64,000 bases of DNA from DZBG01 sp049241565 (GCA_049241565.1 JBMLQL010000025.1:34457-98456), one strand, 5' to 3'; positions 52,788 through 61,769 are shown, counted from the first letter of the stretch. Translations and numbers: made by a program. The notes: a model not told the origin generated them from the sequence alone.

Positions 52788-54191
52788 ATGTATTTGAATT
52801 TGCGACATTACCTTTTATTTCTCCTTGTGTTAGGAGCGAGTTGGACTACATCAGTTCACGCTCAATCGTCGTGTCCACGAAATGATTTCTCACGCATTAA
52901 TTCTGAATGTATGGCCGCAAGCTCAGCGGATTATAAAGCATTACAAATTCCACTCGCCGCAAGTTTAAAAGGAAATATTTATTTCTATAAAACGGCCAAT
53001 GGTGAGTTGGGAAAATTAAAAGTCATTTATGCAACAGTCAGCAATAAAGAATGTACTGCCTATATAGATGCCTCTACTTACAGCAAGCAATCAGTCTTTG
53101 TTCCAAATTCTTCAATCAGTATTGGTGTTGATAAAAATCATTGGCTTAAAACTCAAATCTATCTAGATAGAGAAGGTTATAGTGCTCTAGAGTTAAGTCG
53201 ACTCAAGGGTGTTTGTACACTCACCCTAACTAAAGATACGGGAATAGCTTTCTTTCATAAACAAGGCGAAGAGAAGATCTTTAAAGAAGAAAATAATCTT
53301 CTGTTTATGGCGCCACTGGCGCTTATCTTTATAGCGATCTTTTTAGTCGCAAGATCAGTACTTGAAGAGCAAGATCGTTACAAAACACAAGAAACTCTTG
53401 AAGAAGCCGAAAGTACAAAAGTCAAAGACAAGTATTTTATCCTTAAAGTGACAAAGCCTTTTTATAAACGTTACTTCCTTCCTATTGCTCAAGGGATGAA
53501 GAATAAACAAAAATTTAAAACAGCTTACAGACAAAAACTCGCCAATGCAGGTCTCACTAAAGACCTTACGCCTGAAGAATTTTTTGCTTTAAAACTATTC
53601 ATGATTCTAGGGATGCCATTTCTTTTCCTTTGTGTGCGCTGGTTTCTTGAAGCGACCTGGCCTATTTCTCTTACTCCTCTTATGGGAGTGGTGGGTTTCT
53701 ATTACCCGAATATGTGGGTCAATGGACTTATTGATAATAGAAAATCTGAGATTCTTCGAGGAATGCCATTTATCGTCGACATGCTTGCCCTTTCTGTAGA
53801 GGCTGGTCTCGATTTTATGGCGGCTATTCAAAGAGTGATTGAAAAAGCTCCACCTGGTCCTCTTGTAGAGGAATTTGAAACCTTAATTCGCGAGACGAGA
53901 ATTGGTTCTTCAAGAGCAGAAGGCTTAAGACAACTAAGTTGGCGTGTAAACGTTATTGAGATTAATTCATTTTGTGCCACTTTGATTGCAGCTGATTCAG
54001 TGGGAGCTTCCATTGGACCAATCTTAAAACAGTTATCAGCAGAGCTACGCGTGAAGAGATCAGCGAGAGCAGAGTCATTGGGGGCGCAAGCAGCCACAAA
54101 GATTCTTATTCCGATGATCTTCTTTATTCTTCCGGCTGTTATTATTGCGATCTTTGCACCGATGGGCCTTAAATTTATAGCAGGGGATTAG
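52788..54191 (+). CDS. TadC-type (T2SS F-domain) protein with extra exported N-terminal domain
   Basis: The 467-residue protein is a fusion-like chain. Residues 1-25 are a signal peptide ending VHA. Residues about 26-165 form an exported domain with four cysteines that I cannot name. A transmembrane helix follows at about 169-187, then a cytoplasmic linker and a TadC-like domain. The latter includes helices near 264-300, the F-domain core (MPFIVDMLALSVEAGLDFMA, GPLVEEFETLIRETRIG) and a last helix near 438-462. TadC proteins are membrane platforms of Tad pilus machines, normally paired with TadB and the ATPase TadA, which are absent here. A TATAAA with a weak -35 (TTGGCC) precedes it. Confidence 0.85.
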   Translation: MYLNLRHYLLFLLVLGASWTTSVHAQSSCPRNDFSRINSECMAASSADYKALQIPLAASLKGNIYFYKTANGELGKLKVIYATVSNKECTAYIDASTYSKQSVFVPNSSISIGVDKNHWLKTQIYLDREGYSALELSRLKGVCTLTLTKDTGIAFFHKQGEEKIFKEENNLLFMAPLALIFIAIFLVARSVLEEQDRYKTQETLEEAESTKVKDKYFILKVTKPFYKRYFLPIAQGMKNKQKFKTAYRQKLANAGLTKDLTPEEFFALKLFMILGMPFLFLCVRWFLEATWPISLTPLMGVVGFYYPNMWVNGLIDNRKSEILRGMPFIVDMLALSVEAGLDFMAAIQRVIEKAPPGPLVEEFETLIRETRIGSSRAEGLRQLSWRVNVIEINSFCATLIAADSVGASIGPILKQLSAELRVKRSARAESLGAQAATKILIPMIFFILPAVIIAIFAPMGLKFIAGD

Positions 54192-54192
54192 G

Positions 54193-54540
54193 ATGATTAC
54201 GGTGAAGGTAAAAAACACAGGTGAATTAGTGGCCACCAATATTCAGGTTGCTAACAACCCCTACACGCGAGTAATGGGACTGATGTTTAAATCAAGTATG
54301 AATGGAATGGGAGGCCTACTTCTGAATCCATGTAACTCGATTCATACCTTTTTCATGAGATTTCCGATTGATGTTATCTTTATCAGTAAAGAAGACGTTG
54401 TTATTGAGGTGAAACGCAGTCTTGCTCCTTGGCGCATGACTTGGATTTATTTTAAAGCTCGCAAGACATTAGAGCTCCCTTCGGGATCAATCCCGGAGAG
54501 TATTCAAGAGGGAACGCAGTTGGAGGTTGACGGTGTTTAA
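54193..54540 (+). CDS. DUF192-family protein
   Basis: The 115-residue protein matches DUF192: RVMGLMFKSSMNGMGGLLL, then the core SIHTFFMRFPIDVIFISKED and the C-terminal TLELPSGSIPES. Function in this family is unknown; in several genomes the gene lies near Tad pilus or secretion genes, as here. No signal peptide is visible, unlike many family members. It starts 2 bases after the TadC-like stop and ends 8 bases into the next gene, so it is part of one operon. Confidence 0.8.
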   Translation: MITVKVKNTGELVATNIQVANNPYTRVMGLMFKSSMNGMGGLLLNPCNSIHTFFMRFPIDVIFISKEDVVIEVKRSLAPWRMTWIYFKARKTLELPSGSIPESIQEGTQLEVDGV

Positions 54541-56092
54541 ACTTGTTGCTGTAGGAGGAAAACTCCGAGGCCAAGAGATTATATTAAGTGAAGGAGAGAA
54601 TACCATTGGAAGATCCAATGAGTGTGATCATTCGCTCAGTGTAGAAGGTGTTTCGAAAAAACACTTGCGAGTGACTGTGAATGGAGAAACAGCTTTTGCA
54701 GAAGATCTTGGCAGTTCAAATGGAACTATTGTTAACGGTAAAGTTATTAAAAAAGTGACGATTAAAGACGCCGATAAAATCGCGCTTCCGAATGTCATTT
54801 TTCAAGTCGTTTATGTAACTGAGAAAAAGATCATTGTTAAAAAGAAAGTCATTAAGACTGATGAGGGAACTCAAGACTATGAAGATACTGTGGAGCCAGC
54901 TCCTCCGCATCTTTTAGGGAAACTGATCTGGACTTTTAAAAACAGAGTCATGCCCATTGTTTACAATTTTAATGAGCAATATGAATGGAGTGCCCTTTTA
55001 GGTATCCTCCTTTTTGCGTTTGTCGCCATTAACGTGACTCTCACTATTCTTCCGGTGCTTCGGGATAGCAAGGTCCTCCTTATTAAAGAGATTGCCCTTC
55101 GTGGAAAACAGTATGCCGCAGAGGTAGATAGATTAAATAATGTGGCCATTCGAGATAAGAATTTAGATGGTATTCAAACAAACTTTCTCGATGGCGAGGA
55201 AGGGATTAATGAGTATCAGCTCTTTGATATGGAAGGGCGTATTTATCGCCCCGTGAATAAACTTAATGCTATTGTCAGTGATCCGCTCTCTGTAAGTGCC
55301 CTCAAGCATTTTAGAAATGAACAGAATCAAGATAAAGATGTTGTGGAAGATCTTGGGAATAATACAATCGGGATTGCCCGCCCAATTAAGGCCCATGATA
55401 AAAACCTTGGAAGAGATGTCGTTGTTGCAGTTATTACAATTTCGTTTTCACCAAGTTCTCTTGCGAGAGAAGCGTCTAATAATTCAAAGGCCTATCTCGA
55501 GTCAATTATTACCGCTAGTATTGTCGCCATCCTGTTTTTTGGAATTCTCTACTATATGACGATTAAACCTCTTGAAGAGATGAAAATTCAAATTGAAAAG
55601 GTCCTTAGAGGACGCCAGCGAGAGCTTGAATCAAAAACATTATTCAGAGAGATTCATCCTTTAAGAAATACAGTGAACTCCCTTCTCTCCAGGATAAAAG
55701 AACTTCAAAATTCGGATGAAGGCGAGGTTCAACAACTTGAAGAAGATGGCTCTTATGTCAGAACTCTTCATGAGTTTATGACAGGAGCTGGTGTTCCTGT
55801 TCTGATTCTAAATTCAGAAAAAATTATTCAGCATTTGAATCCTGAGGCGGAAGATCTTTTAGGTCTTCGTGAAAACTCAGCTGCAGGATCAAGCCTACTC
55901 GATACCGCCAGAGATCAAGGGCTCGCAGCGACACTTATTGATTTATGTGATCAGTCTGCTAATAGCGACGGGGTTAATCAAAAAGATACCTACGAAATTG
56001 CTGGAAAGATTATGAATATCAATGTGACCTCATTGATAGGTAAAGATAAATTTGCAAAAGCGTTTTATATAACTTTTGTTAGGGATTCATAA
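54533..56092 (+). CDS. Membrane sensor with FHA, extracytoplasmic loop and PAS-like domain
   Basis: From GTG 54533 (GGAGG 6 bases upstream; the TTG at 54527 is rejected) the product is 519 residues. Residues 1-95 are an FHA phosphothreonine-binding domain with GR (26-27), SKKH (41-44) and GSSNGT (60-65). Helices at about 153-176 and 323-342 enclose an extracytoplasmic region of about 145 residues. A HAMP-like coiled segment and a PAS-like domain (about 410-519, GVPVLILNSEKIIQHLNPEA) follow. No kinase or cyclase output domain is present. It overlaps the DUF192 gene and is followed 5 bases later by a second FHA gene. Confidence 0.85.
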   Translation: MFKLVAVGGKLRGQEIILSEGENTIGRSNECDHSLSVEGVSKKHLRVTVNGETAFAEDLGSSNGTIVNGKVIKKVTIKDADKIALPNVIFQVVYVTEKKIIVKKKVIKTDEGTQDYEDTVEPAPPHLLGKLIWTFKNRVMPIVYNFNEQYEWSALLGILLFAFVAINVTLTILPVLRDSKVLLIKEIALRGKQYAAEVDRLNNVAIRDKNLDGIQTNFLDGEEGINEYQLFDMEGRIYRPVNKLNAIVSDPLSVSALKHFRNEQNQDKDVVEDLGNNTIGIARPIKAHDKNLGRDVVVAVITISFSPSSLAREASNNSKAYLESIITASIVAILFFGILYYMTIKPLEEMKIQIEKVLRGRQRELESKTLFREIHPLRNTVNSLLSRIKELQNSDEGEVQQLEEDGSYVRTLHEFMTGAGVPVLILNSEKIIQHLNPEAEDLLGLRENSAAGSSLLDTARDQGLAATLIDLCDQSANSDGVNQKDTYEIAGKIMNINVTSLIGKDKFAKAFYITFVRDS

Positions 56093-56097
56093 GAGAT

Positions 56098-57060
56098 ATG
56101 GCAAAAAACGTTCTTGTCATGAAACATTTAGAGACACCAAAGGAAGCCGGGAATTATTTCCGCCTAATGTGTCTGACTGGCCCCAATAAGGGTGAGTCCT
56201 ATGTATTGATAGGAAATCGAATTGTCGTGGGCCGAGGTGAGAAAGCGGATATTCGTTTGAATGATACTAAGTCATCAAGAGAGCATGCGGAAATTACCAA
56301 AGTGGGTGATAACTACGTGGTCACAGACTTAGGATCTCAAAATGGAATTTTAGTTAATGATCAAAAATCTAAGCAATCTACTTTTAAAGAAGGTGATAAG
56401 CTTATTATTGGTCAGACTGTTCTAAAATTTTCTCGCTTTGAAGTCACATCTAAAACTAAAGTCATCAAAGAGAAAAGTTTTGAGGATGATGCTCCTGAGC
56501 AAAAAAGATCTCTTAAACCGATATTGATTTTATTACTTGTTTTACTAGGATTTTATTTCTTTGAAACTGATCAAAATCCTGAGACTCAGCAGAAGAAAAA
56601 ACAAATGACTTCCGTGGATGATGTTTCAAATGAGTACTTTCAAGCTCTTCAAAAACGTCAGGCCAATCAAGATAAAGAAGTTAAAGAAAAGCTAAATGTG
56701 ATCTACCAAAGAGGCCTGAGAGAGTATCGAGAAAAGAACTACTTTCGTGCTATTAATGAGTTTAACCTGGCGCTTATTCTGTCGCCTAATGACTCACAAG
56801 CCGAGTTTTATTTGCGTAAGACTAAAGAGGAGCTTGATAGAACTATTGAAGATTACGTTGTTAAGGCCAATAGAGATGAAGACTCGCTAAAATATAAAGG
56901 GGCCATCATTTCGTATTGTGCAATTATAAGGTTGTTATATGCCGTCCCTGATGATCCGAGACATAAAAATGCTGAAAAGCAGATCAAGGAATTAGAGACG
57001 AAACTAGGAATGGAAGAAGGTGAAAGTAACTGTCTTAAAAAACAATCAGCTGATCAGTGA
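56098..57060 (+). CDS. FHA-domain membrane protein with TPR-like C-terminus
   Basis: The 320-residue protein has an FHA domain (about residues 20-115) with a complete signature: GR 45-46, SSREH 59-63 and GSQNG 79-83. One transmembrane helix follows at about 140-158, then a charged linker and a TPR-like region (about 200-250, YQRGLREYREKNYFRAINEF) that would lie outside the cytoplasm. It can therefore carry a phosphothreonine signal across the membrane to a periplasmic scaffold, or the reverse. It overlaps the next gene by 41 bases, an unusually long overlap implying tight coupling. Confidence 0.85.
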   Translation: MAKNVLVMKHLETPKEAGNYFRLMCLTGPNKGESYVLIGNRIVVGRGEKADIRLNDTKSSREHAEITKVGDNYVVTDLGSQNGILVNDQKSKQSTFKEGDKLIIGQTVLKFSRFEVTSKTKVIKEKSFEDDAPEQKRSLKPILILLLVLLGFYFFETDQNPETQQKKKQMTSVDDVSNEYFQALQKRQANQDKEVKEKLNVIYQRGLREYREKNYFRAINEFNLALILSPNDSQAEFYLRKTKEELDRTIEDYVVKANRDEDSLKYKGAIISYCAIIRLLYAVPDDPRHKNAEKQIKELETKLGMEEGESNCLKKQSADQ

Positions 57061-59191
57061 TCTCGTTTTAGATACTTCTGATTCAACTGAGCGCTACGAG
57101 ATTTTCATCGGCAGGGCCGATGATTGTCACGTTATTATCGATGACCCTTTGGTCTCAAGGCACCACTGTGTCATTAAAGGTGAAGGTGGTGTTTGGACTT
57201 GTGAAAAAATATCACAGGTTGGAATGCTTGTTGTGAATGGCCAATCTCTTCCAAAATCAATCCTGACCGGAGCCGATGAATTAAGATTTGGCCCTTATGT
57301 TGTCATGATTCAAGATTTTTTAAGGGCGTACACGCCACCTCAACCGGCCCCAGCCGCTTATATTTTACCTAAAGTGGAAGACCTTGCTCCAATAGAAGAA
57401 ATGGAATCATTAGAGGAGACTCTTGAAGCTAATCCTGAAGAAGAGAGTTTAGGTAATGATTCTTCTCTTGGTGATCAAGGAACTGATGAGGATGGTTTTC
57501 TTAACGATGAGACTCCTGCTGCTGAAGAAGCCAATGAAGAATCATTTGTTGAAGAAACAGTAGATTTTAATAGTGGTGATGAAGTTACTGATGATTTTGG
57601 TGGCGGAGAAGGTGGAGAGTCTCAGGAAAGCGGAGGAGATGAAGGGACAAGATTCATTCAATCTTTTGTTAATTATGAGCTCGCCTTATTTGGAGAGTTT
57701 GCTCCTTATGATCGCTTTCTAATTGATTCTCCAGAAGTTTTCATTGGGCGAGACCCTAAAAAGTGCCAGATCATCTTAAATGACCCAGAGGTTTCAACTG
57801 TTCATGCTGTCATTCGTAAGAATATGGTTGAAATGACTCTGGAGGATTTGAATTCATCAAATGGTACAATTCTAAATGGTCAGAGAATAAATAAATCAGT
57901 CATCTCATCAGGAGATGAGTTTGTTATTGGAAGTACTAGTTTTACGGTTAAAGTATCCTCAGATCTTCTTGATGCTGAAGAAGATCGATTGATGCCAGTT
58001 GAAGACGGTCAGTATATTGAGACCGAAGAAATTGTCGAAGAAGAAGTTTCGCTTGATGATGCTGATGGTGAAGAAGGCTTTCACACTGAAAACGCAACAG
58101 TAGAAAAAAGTTTTATAAAAAGAATCTGGAAAGATCCGGTAAAGAGAAAGAAGTTTCTTTATGGAGCTGTCGCCATTGCTGTGATAATGATGCTCCTGCC
58201 TGAAGAAGAGAAAAAACCTGTGGTCGCAGAAAAACCTGCCGAAACTAAATTGGCAGAAGATCCAAATGCCAAAAAAGGGCCGCAGCTTTCACCTGAAGAG
58301 ATGAAGAAGCTTGAGATTGCCTATCAAATGGGATTTAGTAAATTTGAGCAGAGAGAATTTCAAGAGGCCCTAAGATACTTTAACGATGTGGCCTCTATTG
58401 ATCCGAATTTCAAAAAAGTTCAGGATATGATCAAACTTTCAACTGAAGCTTTGAGAAAAATTGCTGAACTTGAAAAACAAAGACGTGAGGAAGAAGAAAG
58501 GATCAAACGAAAAAAAGAAGTAGAAGAACTTCTTGTGAAGGCCAGATCAGCGGTCAAAGACAGACAGGTTGTCTTAGCAGAAACACTGATGGGGCAAATT
58601 GCGGAAAAAGATCCGGAGAATATTGAAGTCCAGCAGCTGCGTCTTGAGTTAGATGAATGGAAAAAAGAACAAGAACGTATTGCTTTAGAGAAAGCAGCTA
58701 AAGAAGCCGCGAGAAAGAAAATGGTGGATGCTCTTCAGCCAGGCAAAACTTATTATCTGAACAAAGAATGGTATAAATCAATTTTAAAACTAGAAGAGTT
58801 TGTTGCGATTAAAAAAATGGATGAGGACTTACTCAAAGAGGCCAATGAAATGCTTCGTGAGGCGAAGAATCAACTGGCCACTGAGCTGGGACCAATTATC
58901 GGAAAGGCCCGCTCGCTTAAAGAGGGCCAGGATCTGAAAGGCGCTTACGAGACTTATCTCGATGCTTTAAAAATTGAACCGACGAATGCAGAAGCACTGA
59001 ATGAGATTGATGAAATTCGTAATTTACTTGATACACGTTCTAAGCGAGTTTACCGTGAGGCGATTATTGCGGAGTCACTTTCACTTTTCAATGATGCGAA
59101 AGAAAAATTTCAAGAGGTTCAACAGATTTCACCATCTGATAGCGAATACTACAAGAAAGCCTCTGAGAAATTAAAAAACTATCTGGAGTAA
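57020..59191 (+). CDS. Double-FHA membrane protein with acidic linker and long TPR/coiled-coil tail
   Basis: From GTG 57020 the product is 723 residues. FHA domain one (about 20-105) has IGR and SRHH but lacks the SxNG motif. A glutamate-rich linker follows (about 115-215). FHA domain two (about 225-320) has IGR and SSNGT but STVH in place of SRxH. A transmembrane helix lies at about 377-393. The C-terminal 330 residues are TPR repeats interrupted by a charged coiled coil (KQRREEEERIKRKK) and would be periplasmic. The two FHA domains each retain half of the usual phosphothreonine-binding signature. It overlaps the preceding gene and is followed 2 bases later by a PP2C-like gene. Confidence 0.83.
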   Translation: MKVTVLKNNQLISDLVLDTSDSTERYEIFIGRADDCHVIIDDPLVSRHHCVIKGEGGVWTCEKISQVGMLVVNGQSLPKSILTGADELRFGPYVVMIQDFLRAYTPPQPAPAAYILPKVEDLAPIEEMESLEETLEANPEEESLGNDSSLGDQGTDEDGFLNDETPAAEEANEESFVEETVDFNSGDEVTDDFGGGEGGESQESGGDEGTRFIQSFVNYELALFGEFAPYDRFLIDSPEVFIGRDPKKCQIILNDPEVSTVHAVIRKNMVEMTLEDLNSSNGTILNGQRINKSVISSGDEFVIGSTSFTVKVSSDLLDAEEDRLMPVEDGQYIETEEIVEEEVSLDDADGEEGFHTENATVEKSFIKRIWKDPVKRKKFLYGAVAIAVIMMLLPEEEKKPVVAEKPAETKLAEDPNAKKGPQLSPEEMKKLEIAYQMGFSKFEQREFQEALRYFNDVASIDPNFKKVQDMIKLSTEALRKIAELEKQRREEEERIKRKKEVEELLVKARSAVKDRQVVLAETLMGQIAEKDPENIEVQQLRLELDEWKKEQERIALEKAAKEAARKKMVDALQPGKTYYLNKEWYKSILKLEEFVAIKKMDEDLLKEANEMLREAKNQLATELGPIIGKARSLKEGQDLKGAYETYLDALKIEPTNAEALNEIDEIRNLLDTRSKRVYREAIIAESLSLFNDAKEKFQEVQQISPSDSEYYKKASEKLKNYLE

Positions 59192-59193
59192 TT

Positions 59194-59931
59194 ATGCGTC
59201 TTAAGGCCTATGCCGCTCAAACTCATCAAGGTCCTTATCTTCAGGTTAATGAAGATGGATATGATTTTGATTTTGATAATCAGTTATATATGATTTTTGA
59301 TGGTCTTGGTGGATCTGGGATTGGGGATACATGTGTTGATAGACTTAAACAAGATGTTAAACAATTCTATACTCAGCTTTCAGATGATCCAAATGCAACG
59401 ATGCCACTTTATTACAATCCTCGAAATACTCTGGAAGAGAACTCTCTCATTAATTCACTTTTAAATGCACATCAGAAAATTTATCAGTCGAATGCAGAGA
59501 AGCCTATAAACCAAAGAGCAGCGGCCAGTGGTATTGTGGCCACGATGTCCGAGAGTTTATTAGTCCTTCTTGGAGTTGGAAATTGTGTGGCTTACCACTT
59601 TAGAAAGGGGCGACTTCATAAACTTATTCAAGAGGACACTCTGCAATTCCTTTCAAAAGATCAATTTGAATACAAATTCAGGACAATTCCCTTTTCGGCC
59701 ATCGGGATGTATCCCGACGTGAATTATCAGTTAAAGGAAGTTCGTGTCAGTGATGGTGATCAAGTGATTCTTATGACAGATGGAGTATATGGCTATGTTT
59801 CAGAGGAGGAATTGACCTATACGATGACTACAGCTGCGCCAGATCTCACACATAGACTCAATACTCTATTAAAACTGTCCAACTCTCGAGGGAACACAGA
59901 TAATCAAACTGTAATGATTCTCGAGTTTTAA
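59194..59931 (+). CDS. PP2C/PPM-family serine/threonine phosphatase-like protein
   Basis: The 245-residue cytoplasmic protein has the PPM metal-binding aspartates in VNEDGYDFD, MIFDGLGGSG, ILMTDGVYGY and TDNQTVMILEF, so two-metal catalysis looks possible. The arginine that normally lies three residues before NED and binds substrate phosphate is replaced by leucine (L16). Its position after three FHA genes suggests it reverses phosphothreonine marks read by those proteins. No serine/threonine kinase gene occurs in the window. The start is ATG 59194, with GGAG upstream. Confidence 0.85.
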   Translation: MRLKAYAAQTHQGPYLQVNEDGYDFDFDNQLYMIFDGLGGSGIGDTCVDRLKQDVKQFYTQLSDDPNATMPLYYNPRNTLEENSLINSLLNAHQKIYQSNAEKPINQRAAASGIVATMSESLLVLLGVGNCVAYHFRKGRLHKLIQEDTLQFLSKDQFEYKFRTIPFSAIGMYPDVNYQLKEVRVSDGDQVILMTDGVYGYVSEEELTYTMTTAAPDLTHRLNTLLKLSNSRGNTDNQTVMILEF

Positions 59932-59942
59932 GCTTTTTTTTA

Positions 59943-59972
59943 TTCCCAATGCATCTCATCACTCCCTATAAT
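59943..59972 (+). promoter_or_regulatory. Candidate sigma70 promoter of the response regulator gene
   Basis: TTCCCA (59943-59948) and a perfect TATAAT (59967-59972) are spaced by 18 bases. It lies just after the phosphatase gene and would separate the response regulator from the FHA operon. Confidence 0.5.
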
Positions 59973-60004
59973 TTTAAGATAGGATTTGAGGGAGAAACTC
60001 AGGG

Positions 60005-61369
60005 ATGAATCATAAAGTTCTCTTGGCAGACGATAGCCTTACCATTCAGAAAGTTATTCGTATTACGCTGGCAGGTCAGCCGTACGATATTGTTGATTGT
60101 GGAACCGAAGAGGAGTTATTTAAAAAACTTCCTGAGGCAAAACCTAAAATCGTTTTTTTAGATTTCAATCTTTCTGATAAGTATACTGGCTACGAGCTAA
60201 GTAAAAAAATCAAAGAAATTTCTCCGGCCACTCAGGTGCTTCTTCTTTTAGGAACATTTGATTCTGTTGAAGATGAACTCATGTCTAAAAATGGCATTGC
60301 CGAAAAAATTGTTAAACCATTTGATTCAAATAAATTTATCGCTATCTGTAAGCGCCTGGCCGATGTGGGAGAGTCTTTTGAAACAAATTTCCCAGAAACA
60401 AAAACGGAAATAGAGAAAGACCCATTTACACCTTCTGAGGAAGATAATTGGACTGTTACTCATGGAGCTGAGGCTGAAAGTCCAAGTGCGATCAGCATTG
60501 AAGCTGAAGTTTCAATTGAAGAGATTAATGCTCTCGAGTCTCAAATGGCCGACTGGGGAATTGGTGTTCCCGATGTAATTGGAGTGCCCTCTAAGCCTCT
60601 GATGACAGACATTCCACCGGTTATTGATGAAGAAGAAAACGAAATTATCTCAACTGATGATCTGGCCCCTATTGCAGCTCCTGTTAAAGAAGTGATAACT
60701 GCTGCTTCAAAAAAAGAAGAAACAGTTCTTCCTTCTTCAGAAGATCTCGAGTGGCCAACAATCGATGATATGATTGAAAAGCCAGCTGCTAAAGCGACTG
60801 AACCGACTTCAGTACCTAAATCAAAACTTATCTCGATTGAATCTTTTTCTATCGAAGAAGACCAGTCCGTAGATAATCAGTGGGCCATGCAAAAGCTTTA
60901 TGGTAATGAGACTGAGACAGATGTGAAGTCTATTGAAGATCAAATTAGAGATGAGATTGAAAGCGATCTTTGGTCTGCAGATGAATTTGAGAATAAGCCT
61001 AAGCTTAAAGTGGTTAAGGAAGAATCTACTCAAGAAGAGAAAAACGAATTTAAGCCAACTCTTAATGATTTTGATGAGTCTCTTTTTGCCCCAATCGATG
61101 GAAACGATACGATACCATGGTACGAATCAGATAATATACCTTCATCTTCTTCTGAGACCAGCGGAGCTTCAATCATTAATAAGGATGAACTCATGAATGA
61201 ATTACGTCCTTTGATTGAAGAAAGTGTAAAGAAAGCAGTGAAAGAATACCTAGACATGTATTTGAAACAATCTGTGGAAAAAGTCACTTGGGAAGTTATT
61301 CCGGATCTGGCAGAAAACTTAATTCGCCAAGAACTGAGTAAAATTTCACAACAAATTCTTGGCGAATAA
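60005..61369 (+). CDS. Response regulator with long acidic linker and helical C-terminus (RomR-like layout)
   Basis: The 454-residue protein has an N-terminal receiver domain (about 1-120) with acidic pair D9/D10, phosphoacceptor D53 and conserved K104. Residues about 125-385 are acidic, low-complexity and probably disordered. The last 65 residues are amphipathic helices (ELRPLIEESVKKAVKEYL, then WEVIPDLAENLIRQELSKI), a tail seen in deltaproteobacterial regulators. There is no DNA-binding domain. The layout resembles the polarity regulator RomR of myxobacteria and predatory bacteria, but I cannot confirm orthology. It has its own candidate promoter with a perfect TATAAT. Confidence 0.8.
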   Translation: MNHKVLLADDSLTIQKVIRITLAGQPYDIVDCGTEEELFKKLPEAKPKIVFLDFNLSDKYTGYELSKKIKEISPATQVLLLLGTFDSVEDELMSKNGIAEKIVKPFDSNKFIAICKRLADVGESFETNFPETKTEIEKDPFTPSEEDNWTVTHGAEAESPSAISIEAEVSIEEINALESQMADWGIGVPDVIGVPSKPLMTDIPPVIDEEENEIISTDDLAPIAAPVKEVITAASKKEETVLPSSEDLEWPTIDDMIEKPAAKATEPTSVPKSKLISIESFSIEEDQSVDNQWAMQKLYGNETETDVKSIEDQIRDEIESDLWSADEFENKPKLKVVKEESTQEEKNEFKPTLNDFDESLFAPIDGNDTIPWYESDNIPSSSSETSGASIINKDELMNELRPLIEESVKKAVKEYLDMYLKQSVEKVTWEVIPDLAENLIRQELSKISQQILGE

Positions 61370-61375
61370 ACCGAT

Positions 61376-61627
61376 TTACAATTTTAAATGGAAGGTACTT
61401 ACTGCAAGTGCCTCATTTAGATTTCCTCTAAAGTGCGCATCTGCAAGCTCTTCTAGTTTATTGTTAAAGTCCTCGGCGAGACCATACTTTCTTTGAACAA
61501 GTCGTCTCAAGAGATTAATGTTCCCGTGAGTTTCCTCAACATCTTTTAAGCTGAGTTTTGTCCATAATTTGAGAATGCGGTTTTTAAGTTTTGGCCAATT
61601 GTTCATCACTTCTTTTTGATTAAGCAT
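61376..61627 (-). CDS. CsbD-like small stress protein
   Basis: The 83-residue protein resembles the CsbD family: NWPKLKNRILKLWTKLS, then a conserved helix and RKYGLAEDFNNKLEEL. CsbD proteins are general-stress proteins of unknown biochemical role. An ideal AGGAGG site lies 7 bases before ATG 61627, suggesting high translation when induced. It converges with the response regulator gene at a 6-base spacing. The 142-base gap to birA holds no gene I can support. Confidence 0.7.
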   Translation of the reverse strand: MLNQKEVMNNWPKLKNRILKLWTKLSLKDVEETHGNINLLRRLVQRKYGLAEDFNNKLEELADAHFRGNLNEALAVSTFHLKL

Positions 61628-61769
61628 ATGAATTCCTCCTGAATTGAGTTGATACGCTTACCGATAAGAAATGCAGAGACGGGGCCAAAAAACGGGAACG
61701 TCTTTTAAATAAGTTAGATTGATTTTAGCTTCGTTATGGGGAATACTTCCACAATGGTCTGTTGCTTTT

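Noticed and set aside
61658..61667. ACCGATAA-like sigma28 -10 box in the csbD/birA gap
   Set aside because: No TAAA-like -35 at 15 bases, and it points away from both flanking genes.
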